Positions 27,659 to 36,786 of a stretch of 64,000 nt of DNA are shown piece after piece (position 1 is the stretch's first letter; each line of letters opens with the position of its first letter). The stretch is from DASRAU01 sp035638075. GTDB lineage: Bacteria > Acidobacteriota > Polarisedimenticolia > Gp22-AA2. The stretch is taken from the NCBI GenBank assembly GCA_035638075.1, contig DASRAU010000028.1, forward strand, positions 1 through 64,000. The letters are read 5' to 3'. A program made the translations under genes and the position numbers. The notes beneath the pieces were generated by a model that worked only from the letters and a program-made list of their open reading frames with translations, did not search any database and was not told where the DNA came from.

Positions 27659-30511
27659 ATGAATCGCCTGCTCGCCATCGACAAGCTGGGCCAGTCGATC
27701 TGGCTCGACTACATCCGCCGCGACCTGATCCTCGATGGAGGGCTGGCGCGCCTCGTGAAGGAGGACGGCCTCAAGGGGGTCACCTCCAACCCGGCGATCT
27801 TCGAGAAGGCGATCGCCCAGAGTCCCCACTACCACCGCAACATCCAGGCGCTCCTGCGCCAGGGGGACGACGACGCGCGCGGGATCTTCGAAGCGCTCGC
27901 CATCCGCGACATCCAGGACGCGTGCGACGTCCTGCACCCGGTGTACGAGGCCACGAAGGGGCGCGACGGCTACGTCAGCCTCGAGGTGTCGCCCTACCTC
28001 GCGGACGACACCGATGCCACGGCGGCCGAGGCGCGGCGCCTCTGGGCGAGGACGGTCCGCCCGAACGTGTTCATCAAGATCCCCGCGACGCCCGAAGGGG
28101 TCGGGGCGATCCGCCAGGCCACGAGCGAGGGGATCAACGTCAACGTCACCCTGCTGTTCTCGCAGCAGGCCTACGAGGCGGTGGCGAAGGCCTACATCGA
28201 GGGGCTCGAGGCGTTCGTCGCGCGCGGCGGCGATCCGTCGCGGGTCGCGAGCGTCGCTTCGTTCTTCATCAGCCGCATCGACACACTCGCCGACTCGCTG
28301 TTGCAGAAGAAAATCGCCGGCGCGACCGGGGCCGACAAGGCGCGGCTCGAGCGCCTGCTCGGCAAGGTCGCCATCGCCAACGGCAAGCAGACCTACCGGA
28401 CCTACAAGACCATCTTCTCCTCGCCGCGCTGGAAGGCGCTGGAAGCGAAGGGGGCGATGACCCAGCGCGTCCTCTGGGCCTCGACCAGCACCAAGAACCC
28501 GGCCTATCGCGACGTCATGTACGTCGAGGAGCTGATCGGCAAAGACACCGTCAACACGCTGCCGCCGGCGACCATCGACGCCTTCCGCGATCACGGCGAG
28601 GCGCAGAACCGCCTCGAGCAGGGGCTCGACGAAGCCGACGCGACGCTCAAGGACCTCGCCGCGGCGGGGCTGTCGCTGAAGGAGATCACCGACCGGGTCC
28701 TCGACGAAGGGGTGCGGCTCTTCGCCGACGCCTTCGACACGCTCCTGGCCGCGGTCGAGAAGAAGCGCCGCGAGATCCACGGCACCCGCATGGCGCGGCA
28801 GCAGATCAGCCTCCCGGGCGCGCTCGAGAGCGAAGTGCACTCGACCCTCGAGGAGTGGCGCCGCGCCGGGAACGTGCGGCGCCTCTGGGCGGGCGACGCG
28901 TCGCTGTGGACCGGCGGCGACGAGGCCAAGTGGCTCGGCTGGCTCGACGGGCCGTGGGAGATGAAGCGCCAGGCGGCGGAGCTCGAGACCGTCGCGCGCG
29001 AGGCGCGCGCCTCGGGCTGCACCCACGCGCTGCTCCTCGGCATGGGCGGCTCGAGCCTGGCCCCGGAAGTCGTGGCCACGACCCTCGGCCCGTCGGAAGG
29101 ATCGCCGCGGCTCCTGGTCCTCGACTCGACCGATCCGGCCCAGGTCCGCTCCTTCGAGGAGAAGACCGACCCGGCGCGGACGATCTACGTCGTCGCCAGC
29201 AAGTCCGGGGCGACGCTCGAGCCTTCGATCCTGCGCGACTATTTCCTGGAGCGCGCCAAGGAGACGCTCGGTCCGGGCACCGGCAGCCGCTTCCTCGCCA
29301 TCACCGACCCCGGCTCGGATCTCGAAAAAGAGGCACGCCGCGATCACTTCCGCGCCGTCTTCCCGGGCATGCCGTCGATCGGCGGCCGCTACTCGGCGCT
29401 GTCGAACTTCGGTCTCGTGCCGGCGGCGATCGCCGGCATCGACGTGACCACCCTGCTCGACAGGACCCTCGTCCTCGCCCGCTCCTGCGCGGCCTGGGTG
29501 CCGCCGACGGAGAACCCGGGCGTGATCCTCGGCGCCACGCTCGGCGTGCTCGGGCGACGCGGCCGCAACAAGATCACCTTCATCGTGTCCCCGGGCCTGG
29601 CGTCGCTCGGCGCCTGGCTGGAGCAGCTGCTGGCGGAATCGACCGGCAAGAACGGCCAGGGCCTCATTCCGATCGATCGCGAAACCCCGGGCCCGCCGGC
29701 GGATTACGGCGCCGACCGGCTCTTCGTGCACATCCGCCTCGACGACGCGCCCGACGCGGCGCAGGACCAGGCGGTCGCCGAGATCGGCCGTGCGGGGCAC
29801 CCGGTGGTGCGCATCGACGTGCCGTCCAAGGAGGACCTCGGCGGCGAGTGGTTCCGCTGGGAGATCGCCACAGCCTGTGCCGGCGCGGTCATCGGGATCA
29901 ACCCGTTCAACCAGCCGGACGTCGAGGCGAGCAAGATCGCGACGCGCGTCCTCGTCGGGGAATACGACAAGACCGGGACGCTGCCGGCCGAGACACCCAT
30001 CGCCTCGGGCGACAACGTGCGCCTCTTCGCCGACGCGCGCAACGGCCGGACGCTGCTCGAACTCGCCGGCAGCAACGCCAGCCCGGCGGCGATCCTGAAG
30101 GCGCACCTGTCGCGCCTCGAAGCGGGCGACTACTTCGCCCTGCTCGCCTACCTCGAGATGAGCCCGCACCACAGCGACGCGCTGCAGGCCATCCGGCACC
30201 GGGTGCGCCGCGCCCGCAAGGTCGCCACCTGTCTCGGCTTCGGGCCGCGCTTCCTGCACTCGACGGGACAGGCCTACAAGGGCGGCCCGCCGAGCGGCGT
30301 GTTCCTGCAAATCACCTGCGACGACGCGCGCGACCTCAAGATCCCCGGGCGCAAGGCGACCTTCGGCGTCGTCAAGGCGGCGCAGGCGCGCGGCGATTTC
30401 CAGGTGCTGGCGGAGCGCGGACGCCGGGCGCTGCGGGTGCACCTCGGCGCCGACGTGGCGATGGGCCTGGAGATCCTGGGACATCTCGTCGAGAAGGCGC
30501 TCGGCGCATGA
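27659..30511 (+). CDS. tal-pgi: Bifunctional transaldolase/phosphoglucose isomerase
   Basis: 950 aa fusion. Residues 1-370 are a TalA-type transaldolase: LDYIRRDLI, GVTSNPAIFEKAI, VSLEVSPYLA, and Schiff-base Lys140 in FIKIPAT. Residues ~385-950 are a phosphoglucose isomerase: LLGMGGSSLAPEV, the sugar-phosphate loop ASKSGAT, and a GGRYSALSNFGLVPAAIAGID segment. The fusion links the non-oxidative pentose phosphate branch to fructose-6-phosphate/glucose-6-phosphate exchange and is known from several bacterial phyla. Its TGA overlaps the ATG of the next gene. A TAGAAT box lies about 26 nt before the ATG and could give an internal promoter. Confidence 0.95.
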   Translation: MNRLLAIDKLGQSIWLDYIRRDLILDGGLARLVKEDGLKGVTSNPAIFEKAIAQSPHYHRNIQALLRQGDDDARGIFEALAIRDIQDACDVLHPVYEATKGRDGYVSLEVSPYLADDTDATAAEARRLWARTVRPNVFIKIPATPEGVGAIRQATSEGINVNVTLLFSQQAYEAVAKAYIEGLEAFVARGGDPSRVASVASFFISRIDTLADSLLQKKIAGATGADKARLERLLGKVAIANGKQTYRTYKTIFSSPRWKALEAKGAMTQRVLWASTSTKNPAYRDVMYVEELIGKDTVNTLPPATIDAFRDHGEAQNRLEQGLDEADATLKDLAAAGLSLKEITDRVLDEGVRLFADAFDTLLAAVEKKRREIHGTRMARQQISLPGALESEVHSTLEEWRRAGNVRRLWAGDASLWTGGDEAKWLGWLDGPWEMKRQAAELETVAREARASGCTHALLLGMGGSSLAPEVVATTLGPSEGSPRLLVLDSTDPAQVRSFEEKTDPARTIYVVASKSGATLEPSILRDYFLERAKETLGPGTGSRFLAITDPGSDLEKEARRDHFRAVFPGMPSIGGRYSALSNFGLVPAAIAGIDVTTLLDRTLVLARSCAAWVPPTENPGVILGATLGVLGRRGRNKITFIVSPGLASLGAWLEQLLAESTGKNGQGLIPIDRETPGPPADYGADRLFVHIRLDDAPDAAQDQAVAEIGRAGHPVVRIDVPSKEDLGGEWFRWEIATACAGAVIGINPFNQPDVEASKIATRVLVGEYDKTGTLPAETPIASGDNVRLFADARNGRTLLELAGSNASPAAILKAHLSRLEAGDYFALLAYLEMSPHHSDALQAIRHRVRRARKVATCLGFGPRFLHSTGQAYKGGPPSGVFLQITCDDARDLKIPGRKATFGVVKAAQARGDFQVLAERGRRALRVHLGADVAMGLEILGHLVEKALGA

Positions 30512-31530
30512 AGCTCGGCATGGTGGGTCTCGGCCGCATGGGCGGGAACATGACCCGCCGGCTCATGCGCGCCGGGCACGAGCTGGTGGTCACCGCCCGC
30601 AGCGCCGAAAGCGTCCGCGCCGCCGCCGCCGAAGGGGCCCAGGGGGCCTTCTCGCTCAAGGAGCTGGTCCAGGCCCTCCCCCATCCCCGCGCCATCTGGG
30701 TGATGATCCCCGCGGGCGCGCCGACCGAGAGCACCGTGCGGGAGCTGGGCGGCCTGCTCGAAGCGGACGACATCGTCATCGACGGCGGCAACTCCTTCTT
30801 CAAGGACGACGTGCGCCGCGCCGCGGCGCTGCGCGAGAAGGGGATCCACTACGTGGACGTCGGCACCAGCGGCGGCGTCTGGGGCGTCGAGCGCGGCTAC
30901 TGCCTGATGATCGGCGGCCCGCGCGCCGCGGTGGAGCGGCTCGAGCCGATCTTCCGCGCCCTGGCGCCGGGACGCGCCGCCGCCCCGCCGACGCCGGGAC
31001 GGGCCCGCCGCCCCGACCACATCGCCTCCCCCTCGTCCCTGACCGTCCCGTCGAACGCCGAGGAGGGCTTCCTGCACTGCGGACCCGCGGGGGCGGGTCA
31101 CTTCGTGAAGATGATCCACAACGGCATCGAGTACGGGGCGATGCAGGCGTACGCCGAAGGGTTCGACATCCTGAAATCGGCGGCGCACGACAACGTCCCC
31201 GAGGCGCAGCGCTTCGACCTCGACATCGGCGAGATCGCCGAGCTGTGGCGGCGCGGGAGCGTCGTGTCGTCGTGGCTCCTGGACCTGACCGCGCAGGCCC
31301 TGGCGGCGAGCCCGCGCCTCGAGGAGTTCGAAGGCGTGGTCGAGGACTCGGGAGAAGGCCGCTGGACGGTGCAGACGGCGATCGAGGAGGCGGTCCCGGC
31401 CGATGTCCTGTCGGCGGCGCTCTATGCGCGCTTCCGGTCGCGGCAGTCCCACACCTTCGCCGAGAAGATCCTCTCCGCCATGCGAGCCGGCTTCGGCGGA
31501 CACATCGAGCCGGGGAAGAAGCACCCGTGA
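30508..31530 (+). CDS. gnd: 6-phosphogluconate dehydrogenase, decarboxylating (short YqeC/GndA-like form)
   Basis: 340 aa. It oxidises 6-phosphogluconate to ribulose-5-phosphate. The Rossmann start is MKLGMVGLGRMGGNM, followed by the DGGNSFFKDD motif, the substrate loop DVGTSGGVWG, and the catalytic segment GAGHFVKMIHNGIEYGAMQAYAEG with its Lys and Asn. Short-form enzymes are about 300 aa, against ~470 for E. coli Gnd. Here a Pro/Arg-rich insertion between the Rossmann and helical domains (about residues 152-185) adds length; the family often carries a shorter version. It overlaps the preceding stop (ATGA) and its own stop overlaps the zwf GTG start. Confidence 0.92.
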   Translation: MKLGMVGLGRMGGNMTRRLMRAGHELVVTARSAESVRAAAAEGAQGAFSLKELVQALPHPRAIWVMIPAGAPTESTVRELGGLLEADDIVIDGGNSFFKDDVRRAAALREKGIHYVDVGTSGGVWGVERGYCLMIGGPRAAVERLEPIFRALAPGRAAAPPTPGRARRPDHIASPSSLTVPSNAEEGFLHCGPAGAGHFVKMIHNGIEYGAMQAYAEGFDILKSAAHDNVPEAQRFDLDIGEIAELWRRGSVVSSWLLDLTAQALAASPRLEEFEGVVEDSGEGRWTVQTAIEEAVPADVLSAALYARFRSRQSHTFAEKILSAMRAGFGGHIEPGKKHP

Positions 31531-33173
31531 GCGCCCGCAACCAGGCCCGCGGCGAAGCCGGCGACCCTCGCGAGGCGAAGGGAGAGGGCGACGTCGTGCA
31601 GGGAGCGTGGCCGCAGCACCGCCCGGTCCCCGGCGATCCCTGCATCCTGGTCATCTTCGGCGCCACCGGCGACCTGACGCGCCGCAAGCTCCTCCCATCG
31701 CTCCTGAACCTGTCGCACGCGGGACTCCTGCCGGCCCAGCTCGCCATCGTCGGCGTCGGGCGCGAAGCGATGGACGACAACGCCTTCCACGTCAGGATGA
31801 CCGAGGGGCTCGCCGGGTTCGCCAGCGACCAGGTCCCGCAGGCGGCGCGCGACGACCTGGTGCGGCGCATGCGCTACCTGTCGGGGGATTTCTCCGACCC
31901 GAACCTGTATCTTTCGCTGCGCACGCTGCTCGCGGAGATCGACGCGAAGGAGAAGACCCGCGGCAACGTCCTGTACTACCTCGCGACGCCCCCCCAGGTC
32001 TTCGCCCCCATCGTGCACGCGCTCGGCGCCGCCGGCATGGTGACGGAGCAGAACGGCTCGTGGCGGCGGGTCATCGTCGAGAAGCCGTTCGGCGAGGATC
32101 TCGAATCGGCGCGCGCCCTCAACCAGGAGCTGCGCCGCGACCTCGAGGAGCGGCAGATCTACCGGATCGATCACTACCTCGGCAAGGAGACGGTCCAGAA
32201 CATCCTGGTGTTCCGCTTCGCCAACGGCATCTTCGAGCCGGTCTGGAACCGCCGCTACATCGACCACGTGCAGATCACCGTGGCCGAGTCCGACGGCATC
32301 GGCACCCGGGGGCGCTACTACGACAATGCCGGGGCGCTGCGGGACATGGTGCCGAACCACCTCTTCCAGCTGCTGTCGTTCATCGCCATGGAGCCTCCGA
32401 TCTCCTTCGAGGCCGGCTCGGTGCGCGACGAGAAGGCGAAGGTGCTGCACGCCATCGCCCCGATGAGCGAAGAAGAGGTGCTCCGCCGCACCGTGCGCGG
32501 CCAGTACCGCGAAGGGGCGGGACACGACGGCCGCCACGCCGGCTACCGCGCCGAGGAGTTCGTCAAGCAGGGCTCCTCCACCGAGTCCTACGTGGCCCTC
32601 AAGCTGTACGTGGACAACTGGCGCTGGGCCGAGGTGCCGTTCTACCTGCGCACCGGCAAGGGGCTGGCGGAGCGGGTCACCGAGATCGTCATCCAGTTCA
32701 AGCGGGCGCCGTTCGTGCTCTTCCGCGACACCGAGGTGGAGCGGCTCCCGGCCAACACCCTCGTCCTCAACATCCAGCCCGACGAGGGAATCTCCCTGCG
32801 CTTCCAGGCCAAGGTCCCGGGGCCGACGGTGCGCATGGGCGAGGTGGAGATGGACTTCAAGTACGCCGAGCACTTCGGCGAGGTCCCCTCCACCGGGTAC
32901 GAGACGCTCCTGCACGACTGCATGGTCGGCGACGCGACGCTGTTCCAGCGCGACGACATGGTGGAGGCCGGCTGGCGCATCGTGCAGCCGATCCTCGACG
33001 TCTGGAAGGCGCTGCCGCCGCGCAACTTCCCCAACTACCCGTTCGGCAGCAGCGGTCCGCGCGAGGCGGACGAGCTGCTCGGCCGCGACGGCCGCAAGTG
33101 GAAGGCCATCGGCGATGATTCTGGCGGGCGACGTCGGGGGAACCAAGACCCGGCTGGCGCTGTTCGAAACTGA
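31527..33173 (+). CDS. zwf: Glucose-6-phosphate 1-dehydrogenase
   Basis: 548 aa from a GTG that overlaps the gnd stop (GTGA), with GGGGAAG upstream. After ~38 polar residues comes the coenzyme loop FGATGDLTRRKL, then EKPFGEDLESA and the substrate motif RIDHYLGKE (Arg213 onward). It catalyses the first step of the oxidative pentose phosphate pathway. The polar N-terminal extension is longer than usual, so a later start is possible. The C-terminus is odd: the last 19 residues (DDSGGRRRGNQDPAGAVRN) are encoded inside the start of the glucokinase gene, and normal homologues end near the preceding residues. Confidence 0.94.
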   Translation: MSARNQARGEAGDPREAKGEGDVVQGAWPQHRPVPGDPCILVIFGATGDLTRRKLLPSLLNLSHAGLLPAQLAIVGVGREAMDDNAFHVRMTEGLAGFASDQVPQAARDDLVRRMRYLSGDFSDPNLYLSLRTLLAEIDAKEKTRGNVLYYLATPPQVFAPIVHALGAAGMVTEQNGSWRRVIVEKPFGEDLESARALNQELRRDLEERQIYRIDHYLGKETVQNILVFRFANGIFEPVWNRRYIDHVQITVAESDGIGTRGRYYDNAGALRDMVPNHLFQLLSFIAMEPPISFEAGSVRDEKAKVLHAIAPMSEEEVLRRTVRGQYREGAGHDGRHAGYRAEEFVKQGSSTESYVALKLYVDNWRWAEVPFYLRTGKGLAERVTEIVIQFKRAPFVLFRDTEVERLPANTLVLNIQPDEGISLRFQAKVPGPTVRMGEVEMDFKYAEHFGEVPSTGYETLLHDCMVGDATLFQRDDMVEAGWRIVQPILDVWKALPPRNFPNYPFGSSGPREADELLGRDGRKWKAIGDDSGGRRRGNQDPAGAVRN

Positions 33174-34086
33174 AAGCCCCGGGCGTCTCCGCGCCCGCGA
33201 CGAGCGCACCTACCCCAGCCGCGAGCACCGCGACCTCCAGGAGATCGTCGCGCGCTACCAGCGCGAGGTCCCGGCGCCGATCGAGCGCGCCGCCTTCGGC
33301 GTCGCGGGCCCGGTGAAGGACGGCGTCTGCGTCACCACCAACCTGCCGTGGGTCGTCGAGGCGAAGAGCCTCGCGGCGCTCCTGCGCCTCCCGGTCGCGG
33401 GACTCCTGAACGATCTCGAGGCGAACGCGTGGGGCCTCGGCGAGCTCGGCGACGAAGACACCCTGACGCTCCAGGCCGGCGGGACGGTTCGCGCCGGGAA
33501 TTCCGCTATCATTGCCGCCGGCACGGGGCTGGGCGAGGCCGGGCTGTTCTGGAACGGCCGCCGCCACATCCCGTTCGCGACCGAGGGGGGGCATGCCGAC
33601 TTCGCCCCCCGCTCCACCATCGAGGACGAGTTGCTCATCCATCTTCGCGCCCGCTTCGGACGGGTGTCGTGGGAACGCGTGGTGTCCGGCCCCGGGCTCG
33701 TGGAGATCCACGACTTCCTCGCCGGCCGTCCCGCCGGGGCCGTCGAGGCCAACCTGGGCGAAGACCGCGCCGCGACCATCTCGCACGCGGCGCTGGCGGG
33801 CACAAGCGAGGTGGCCAGCAGGGCGCTCCACCTGTTCGTGTCGATGTACGGCGCCGAGGCGGGGAACCTTGCCCTGAAGACCCTGTCCACCGCCGGGATG
33901 TACATCGGCGGCGGCATCGCGCCGCGCATCGTCGACCGGCTCAGGACGGGGACCTTTCTCGAGGCCTTTCTGGACAAGGGACGCATGCGGCCGCTGCTCG
34001 AGGCGATGCCGGTGCGGGTCGTGCTGAACGACCGCACCGCGCTCCTGGGCGCGGCGCGGCAGGCGATCGAAGCGGAAGCGGCATGA
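33115..34086 (+). CDS. glk: Glucokinase
   Basis: 323 aa, Glk family. The ATP phosphate loop is LAGDVGGTKTRLALFE, followed by FGVAGPV, TNLPWVV, LNDLEANAWG and the glucose/ATP signature IIAAGTGLGEAGLFWNG with ATEGGHADFAPR. It phosphorylates glucose, for instance that released by the debranching enzyme upstream. The start lies 59 nt inside zwf in another frame, with GGAAGG 9 nt before the ATG; the GDVGGTK motif at residues 5-11 confirms that translation must begin here. Next in the operon is fbp, 16 nt after the stop. Confidence 0.93.
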   Translation: MILAGDVGGTKTRLALFETESPGRLRARDERTYPSREHRDLQEIVARYQREVPAPIERAAFGVAGPVKDGVCVTTNLPWVVEAKSLAALLRLPVAGLLNDLEANAWGLGELGDEDTLTLQAGGTVRAGNSAIIAAGTGLGEAGLFWNGRRHIPFATEGGHADFAPRSTIEDELLIHLRARFGRVSWERVVSGPGLVEIHDFLAGRPAGAVEANLGEDRAATISHAALAGTSEVASRALHLFVSMYGAEAGNLALKTLSTAGMYIGGGIAPRIVDRLRTGTFLEAFLDKGRMRPLLEAMPVRVVLNDRTALLGAARQAIEAEAA

Positions 34087-34102
34087 CGACAAGGGAGGCT
34101 GC

Positions 34103-35080
34103 GTGACCGAAGGCACCATCGGAGGCTACGTCGCATCGAGCCCGGCGCTCCAGGGAGACGCCCGGACCGCCATGGGGGAGCTGTGCCGGGAGATGGCCCG
34201 CGCCGGCGTGGCCATCGCGCGCGAGGTGCGGCGGGCCGCGCTGACCGGCCGGCTCGGCTACGCCGGCGGCGAGAACGTCACCGGCGACCGCCAGAAGAAG
34301 CTCGACGTCGTCGGCAATGACCTGGTGCTCGACGTCTTCCGCAGGAGCCCGCACGTCGCCGCCATCGTGTCCGAGGAGGACGCGCAGCCGGTCCCCACCG
34401 GGCGCCCGGACGCGCCGTACATTCTTTCGACCGATCCGATCGACGGATCGTCGAACACCGACATCGACGGCGCGGTCGGAACGATCTTCTCCTTCTCGCA
34501 CCGGCGCGAAGGCGGCGGGATGCCGCGCGGCTCGGACATCGCCGCGGCCGGCTACATCCTCTATGGCCCGAGCACGCTCTTTGCCATCAGCGCCGGGGCC
34601 GGCGCCGCCGCCTTCACCTTCGACGACGAGAAAAACCGCTGGGCCCTGACCCACCCGGCGCTGCGCTGCCCCGAGCGCGGCAGGACCTTCAGCTCCAATC
34701 TCGGCCGGGCGCGCGAGTGGCACCCGCACCTGCAGGCCTACCTCGACTACCTGACGGACGACGACAAGGCGTCGGGACGTCCGTACTCGCTGCGCTACAT
34801 CGGGGCGCTGGTCGGGGACCTGCACCGCTGTCTGATCGAGGGGGGCATCTACTTCTATCCCCCCGACGCGAAGAACACGCAGGGCAAGCTGCGCCTGATG
34901 TACGAGTGCCTGCCGCTGGCGTTTTTAGCCGAGCAGGCGGGCGGCAAGGCCAGCGACGGGACGCGGCGGCTGCTCGACGTCGAAGCGCCGTCGGCGCACG
35001 CGCGCTCGCCCTTCGTCGTCGGCAGCGCGGCCGAAGTGGATCTGTACGACACATTCATGCGCACCGGGAAGCCGGCCTGA
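34103..35080 (+). CDS. fbp: Class 1 fructose-1,6-bisphosphatase
   Basis: 325 aa from a GTG start with GGGAGG 6 nt upstream. Metal and substrate motifs are present: GNDLVLDVFRRSP, SEEDAQP, the DPIDGSSNTDIDG loop, YGPSTLF, and LRYIGALVGDLHR with GGIYFYPPDAKN near the sugar-phosphate site. It hydrolyses fructose-1,6-bisphosphate to fructose-6-phosphate, feeding phosphoglucose isomerase and the oxidative branch. Length is normal. The aldolase follows 41 nt later, which is consistent with an aldolase-to-phosphatase gluconeogenic pair. Confidence 0.94.
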   Translation: MTEGTIGGYVASSPALQGDARTAMGELCREMARAGVAIAREVRRAALTGRLGYAGGENVTGDRQKKLDVVGNDLVLDVFRRSPHVAAIVSEEDAQPVPTGRPDAPYILSTDPIDGSSNTDIDGAVGTIFSFSHRREGGGMPRGSDIAAAGYILYGPSTLFAISAGAGAAAFTFDDEKNRWALTHPALRCPERGRTFSSNLGRAREWHPHLQAYLDYLTDDDKASGRPYSLRYIGALVGDLHRCLIEGGIYFYPPDAKNTQGKLRLMYECLPLAFLAEQAGGKASDGTRRLLDVEAPSAHARSPFVVGSAAEVDLYDTFMRTGKPA

Positions 35081-35121
35081 CGCTCATGCCCACGCCCAAA
35101 CCGTCTGGAGGGGAGAGACCC

Positions 35122-36045
35122 GTGAACGATCGCGTGCAGGAAATCCTGTCCTGGTACGGGAGCGACAACCCCGGAACCCTGACCAACATCGCCCGGCTCC
35201 TGAACCACGGCCGCCTCGCGGGCACCGGGAAGCTGGTCATCCTCCCGGTGGACCAGGGGTTCGAGCACGGCCCGGCCCGATCGTTCGCCGCCAACCCGCC
35301 GGGCTACGACCCGCGCTACCACTTCGAGCTGGCGATCGAGGCGGGCTGCAACGCCTACGCGGCGCCGCTCGGCTTCATCGAGGCCGCGGCGCGCGACTAC
35401 GCCGGCCGCCTGCCGCTCATCCTCAAGCTCAACAACAAGGACTCGCTGCTCGAGGAGAAGGACCCGACGCAGGCCCTCACCGGGTCGGTCGAGGACGCCC
35501 TGCGTCTGGGCGCGTGCGCCATCGGCTTCACCATCTATCCGGGCTCGGCGGAGCGCTTCGCGATGTATGAGCGCATCCGGGGGCTGGCGGAGGAAGCGAA
35601 GCAGGCGGGGCTCGCGGTCGTCGTCTGGTCGTACCCGCGCGGCTCCGGCCTCGACAAGAACGGCGAGACGGCCATCGACGTCTGCGGCTACGCGGCGCAG
35701 ATCGCCGCGCAGCTCGGCGCGCACATCATCAAGGTGAAGCTGCCGACGAGCCACATCGCGCAGGACGCCGCGCGCAAGGTGTACGAGAAGGAGAAGGTGC
35801 CGATCGAGAGCCTGGCGGATCGGGTGAAGCACGTGGTGCAGTGCTCCTTCGCCGGCCGCCGCATCGTCATCTTCTCGGGCGGCCCGGCCGAATCCGACGA
35901 CAAGATCCTCTCGGAAGTGCGCGGCATCCGGGACGGCGGCGGCTTCGGGTCGATCATCGGCCGCAACTCCTTCCAGCGGAAGAAGGCCGATGCGCTGAAG
36001 CTCCTGGACAACATCATGAAGATCTACTCGGGGCAGACCGCCTGA
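35122..36045 (+). CDS. fbaB: Class I fructose-bisphosphate aldolase, DhnA/FbaB type
   Basis: 307 aa from a GTG with a very strong GGAGGGGAG upstream. An ATG at 35086 is in frame but lacks a ribosome site. Motifs: ILPVDQGFEHGPARSF near residue 40, the KLNNKDSL strand, and the Schiff-base Lys segment HIIKVKLPT, followed by IVIFSGGPAE and GSIIGRNSFQR for the phosphate site. The family interconverts fructose-1,6-bisphosphate with the two triose phosphates and is the archaeal/E. coli FbaB type. The stop codon overlaps the apparent start of pgl. Confidence 0.92.
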   Translation: MNDRVQEILSWYGSDNPGTLTNIARLLNHGRLAGTGKLVILPVDQGFEHGPARSFAANPPGYDPRYHFELAIEAGCNAYAAPLGFIEAAARDYAGRLPLILKLNNKDSLLEEKDPTQALTGSVEDALRLGACAIGFTIYPGSAERFAMYERIRGLAEEAKQAGLAVVVWSYPRGSGLDKNGETAIDVCGYAAQIAAQLGAHIIKVKLPTSHIAQDAARKVYEKEKVPIESLADRVKHVVQCSFAGRRIVIFSGGPAESDDKILSEVRGIRDGGGFGSIIGRNSFQRKKADALKLLDNIMKIYSGQTA

Positions 36046-36785
36046 GCCGGACGGTTCCCGTCCGGGTCCTTCCCGACGCCGCCGGCGTGGCGGGCGAGGC
36101 GGCGGCGGAGTTCGAGCGCGTCGCCCTGGCGGCGTGCGCGAAGCACGGGGCCTTCCGGGTGGCGCTTTCGGGCGGCACGACGCCGCGCGCCACCTACGAG
36201 CTCCTGGCCGACGCGCGTGCGCCGCACCGCGGGGCGATCCCCTGGGACAAGGTGCACGTCTTCTTCGGCGACGAGAGGCAGGTCCCGCCGGATTCGCGGT
36301 CGAGCAACATCGGCATGGCCTGCGAGACGCTGCTGCGGCACGTGCCAATCCCCGACGCGCAGATCCACCGCATGCGCGGCGAGAACCCGGACCCCGACCG
36401 CGCCGCCGAGGAGTACGAGGAGATCCTGCGGGACGCCTTCCACATCGGGCCGCGCGAGCGGCCCCGCTTCGACCTCATCCTCCTCGGCATGGGAGAGGAC
36501 GGGCACACGGCGTCGCTGTTCCCCGGGTCGAAGGGGCTGGAGGAAAAGGACCGCCTGGCGATCGCGACGCGCGCGCCGGTGGAGCCTTCGGGGCGCATCA
36601 CCCTGACGCTGCCGGTGCTGAACGCCGCCGCCGAGGCGCTGGTGCTCGTCACCGGCGCCGGGAAGGCCTCCGCCTTCGCGCGGGTGCGCGCCGGCGGCGC
36701 CGAGCTGCCCGCGGCGCGGCTGCGGCCGGACAACGGCACCCTGGTGTGGCTCGCGGACCGGGCCGCCGCCGGCGGGACGGCCTGA
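36042..36785 (+). CDS. pgl: 6-phosphogluconolactonase, apparently from a non-standard start
   Basis: About 247 aa. Family motifs: VALSGGTTPRATYELL, FFGDERQVPPDSRSSNIGM, LLGMGEDGHTASLFPG and RITLTLPVLN. It hydrolyses 6-phosphogluconolactone between the Zwf and Gnd steps, completing the oxidative branch in this operon. The conserved first strand (VRVLPDA) begins just after the aldolase stop, yet no ATG, GTG or TTG lies in frame there. The best candidate is CTG at 36042, overlapping that stop. The first GTG (36087) would remove the first strand. The true start is therefore uncertain. The stop is 1 nt before the next ATG. Confidence 0.85.
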   Translation: MSRTVPVRVLPDAAGVAGEAAAEFERVALAACAKHGAFRVALSGGTTPRATYELLADARAPHRGAIPWDKVHVFFGDERQVPPDSRSSNIGMACETLLRHVPIPDAQIHRMRGENPDPDRAAEEYEEILRDAFHIGPRERPRFDLILLGMGEDGHTASLFPGSKGLEEKDRLAIATRAPVEPSGRITLTLPVLNAAAEALVLVTGAGKASAFARVRAGGAELPAARLRPDNGTLVWLADRAAAGGTA

Positions 36786-36786
36786 C

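Noticed and set aside
27236..30484. A 1082-codon minus-strand frame opposite tal-pgi
   Set aside because: Shadow of the GC-rich tal-pgi gene; no start site or recognisable motif, while the plus strand has all catalytic motifs.
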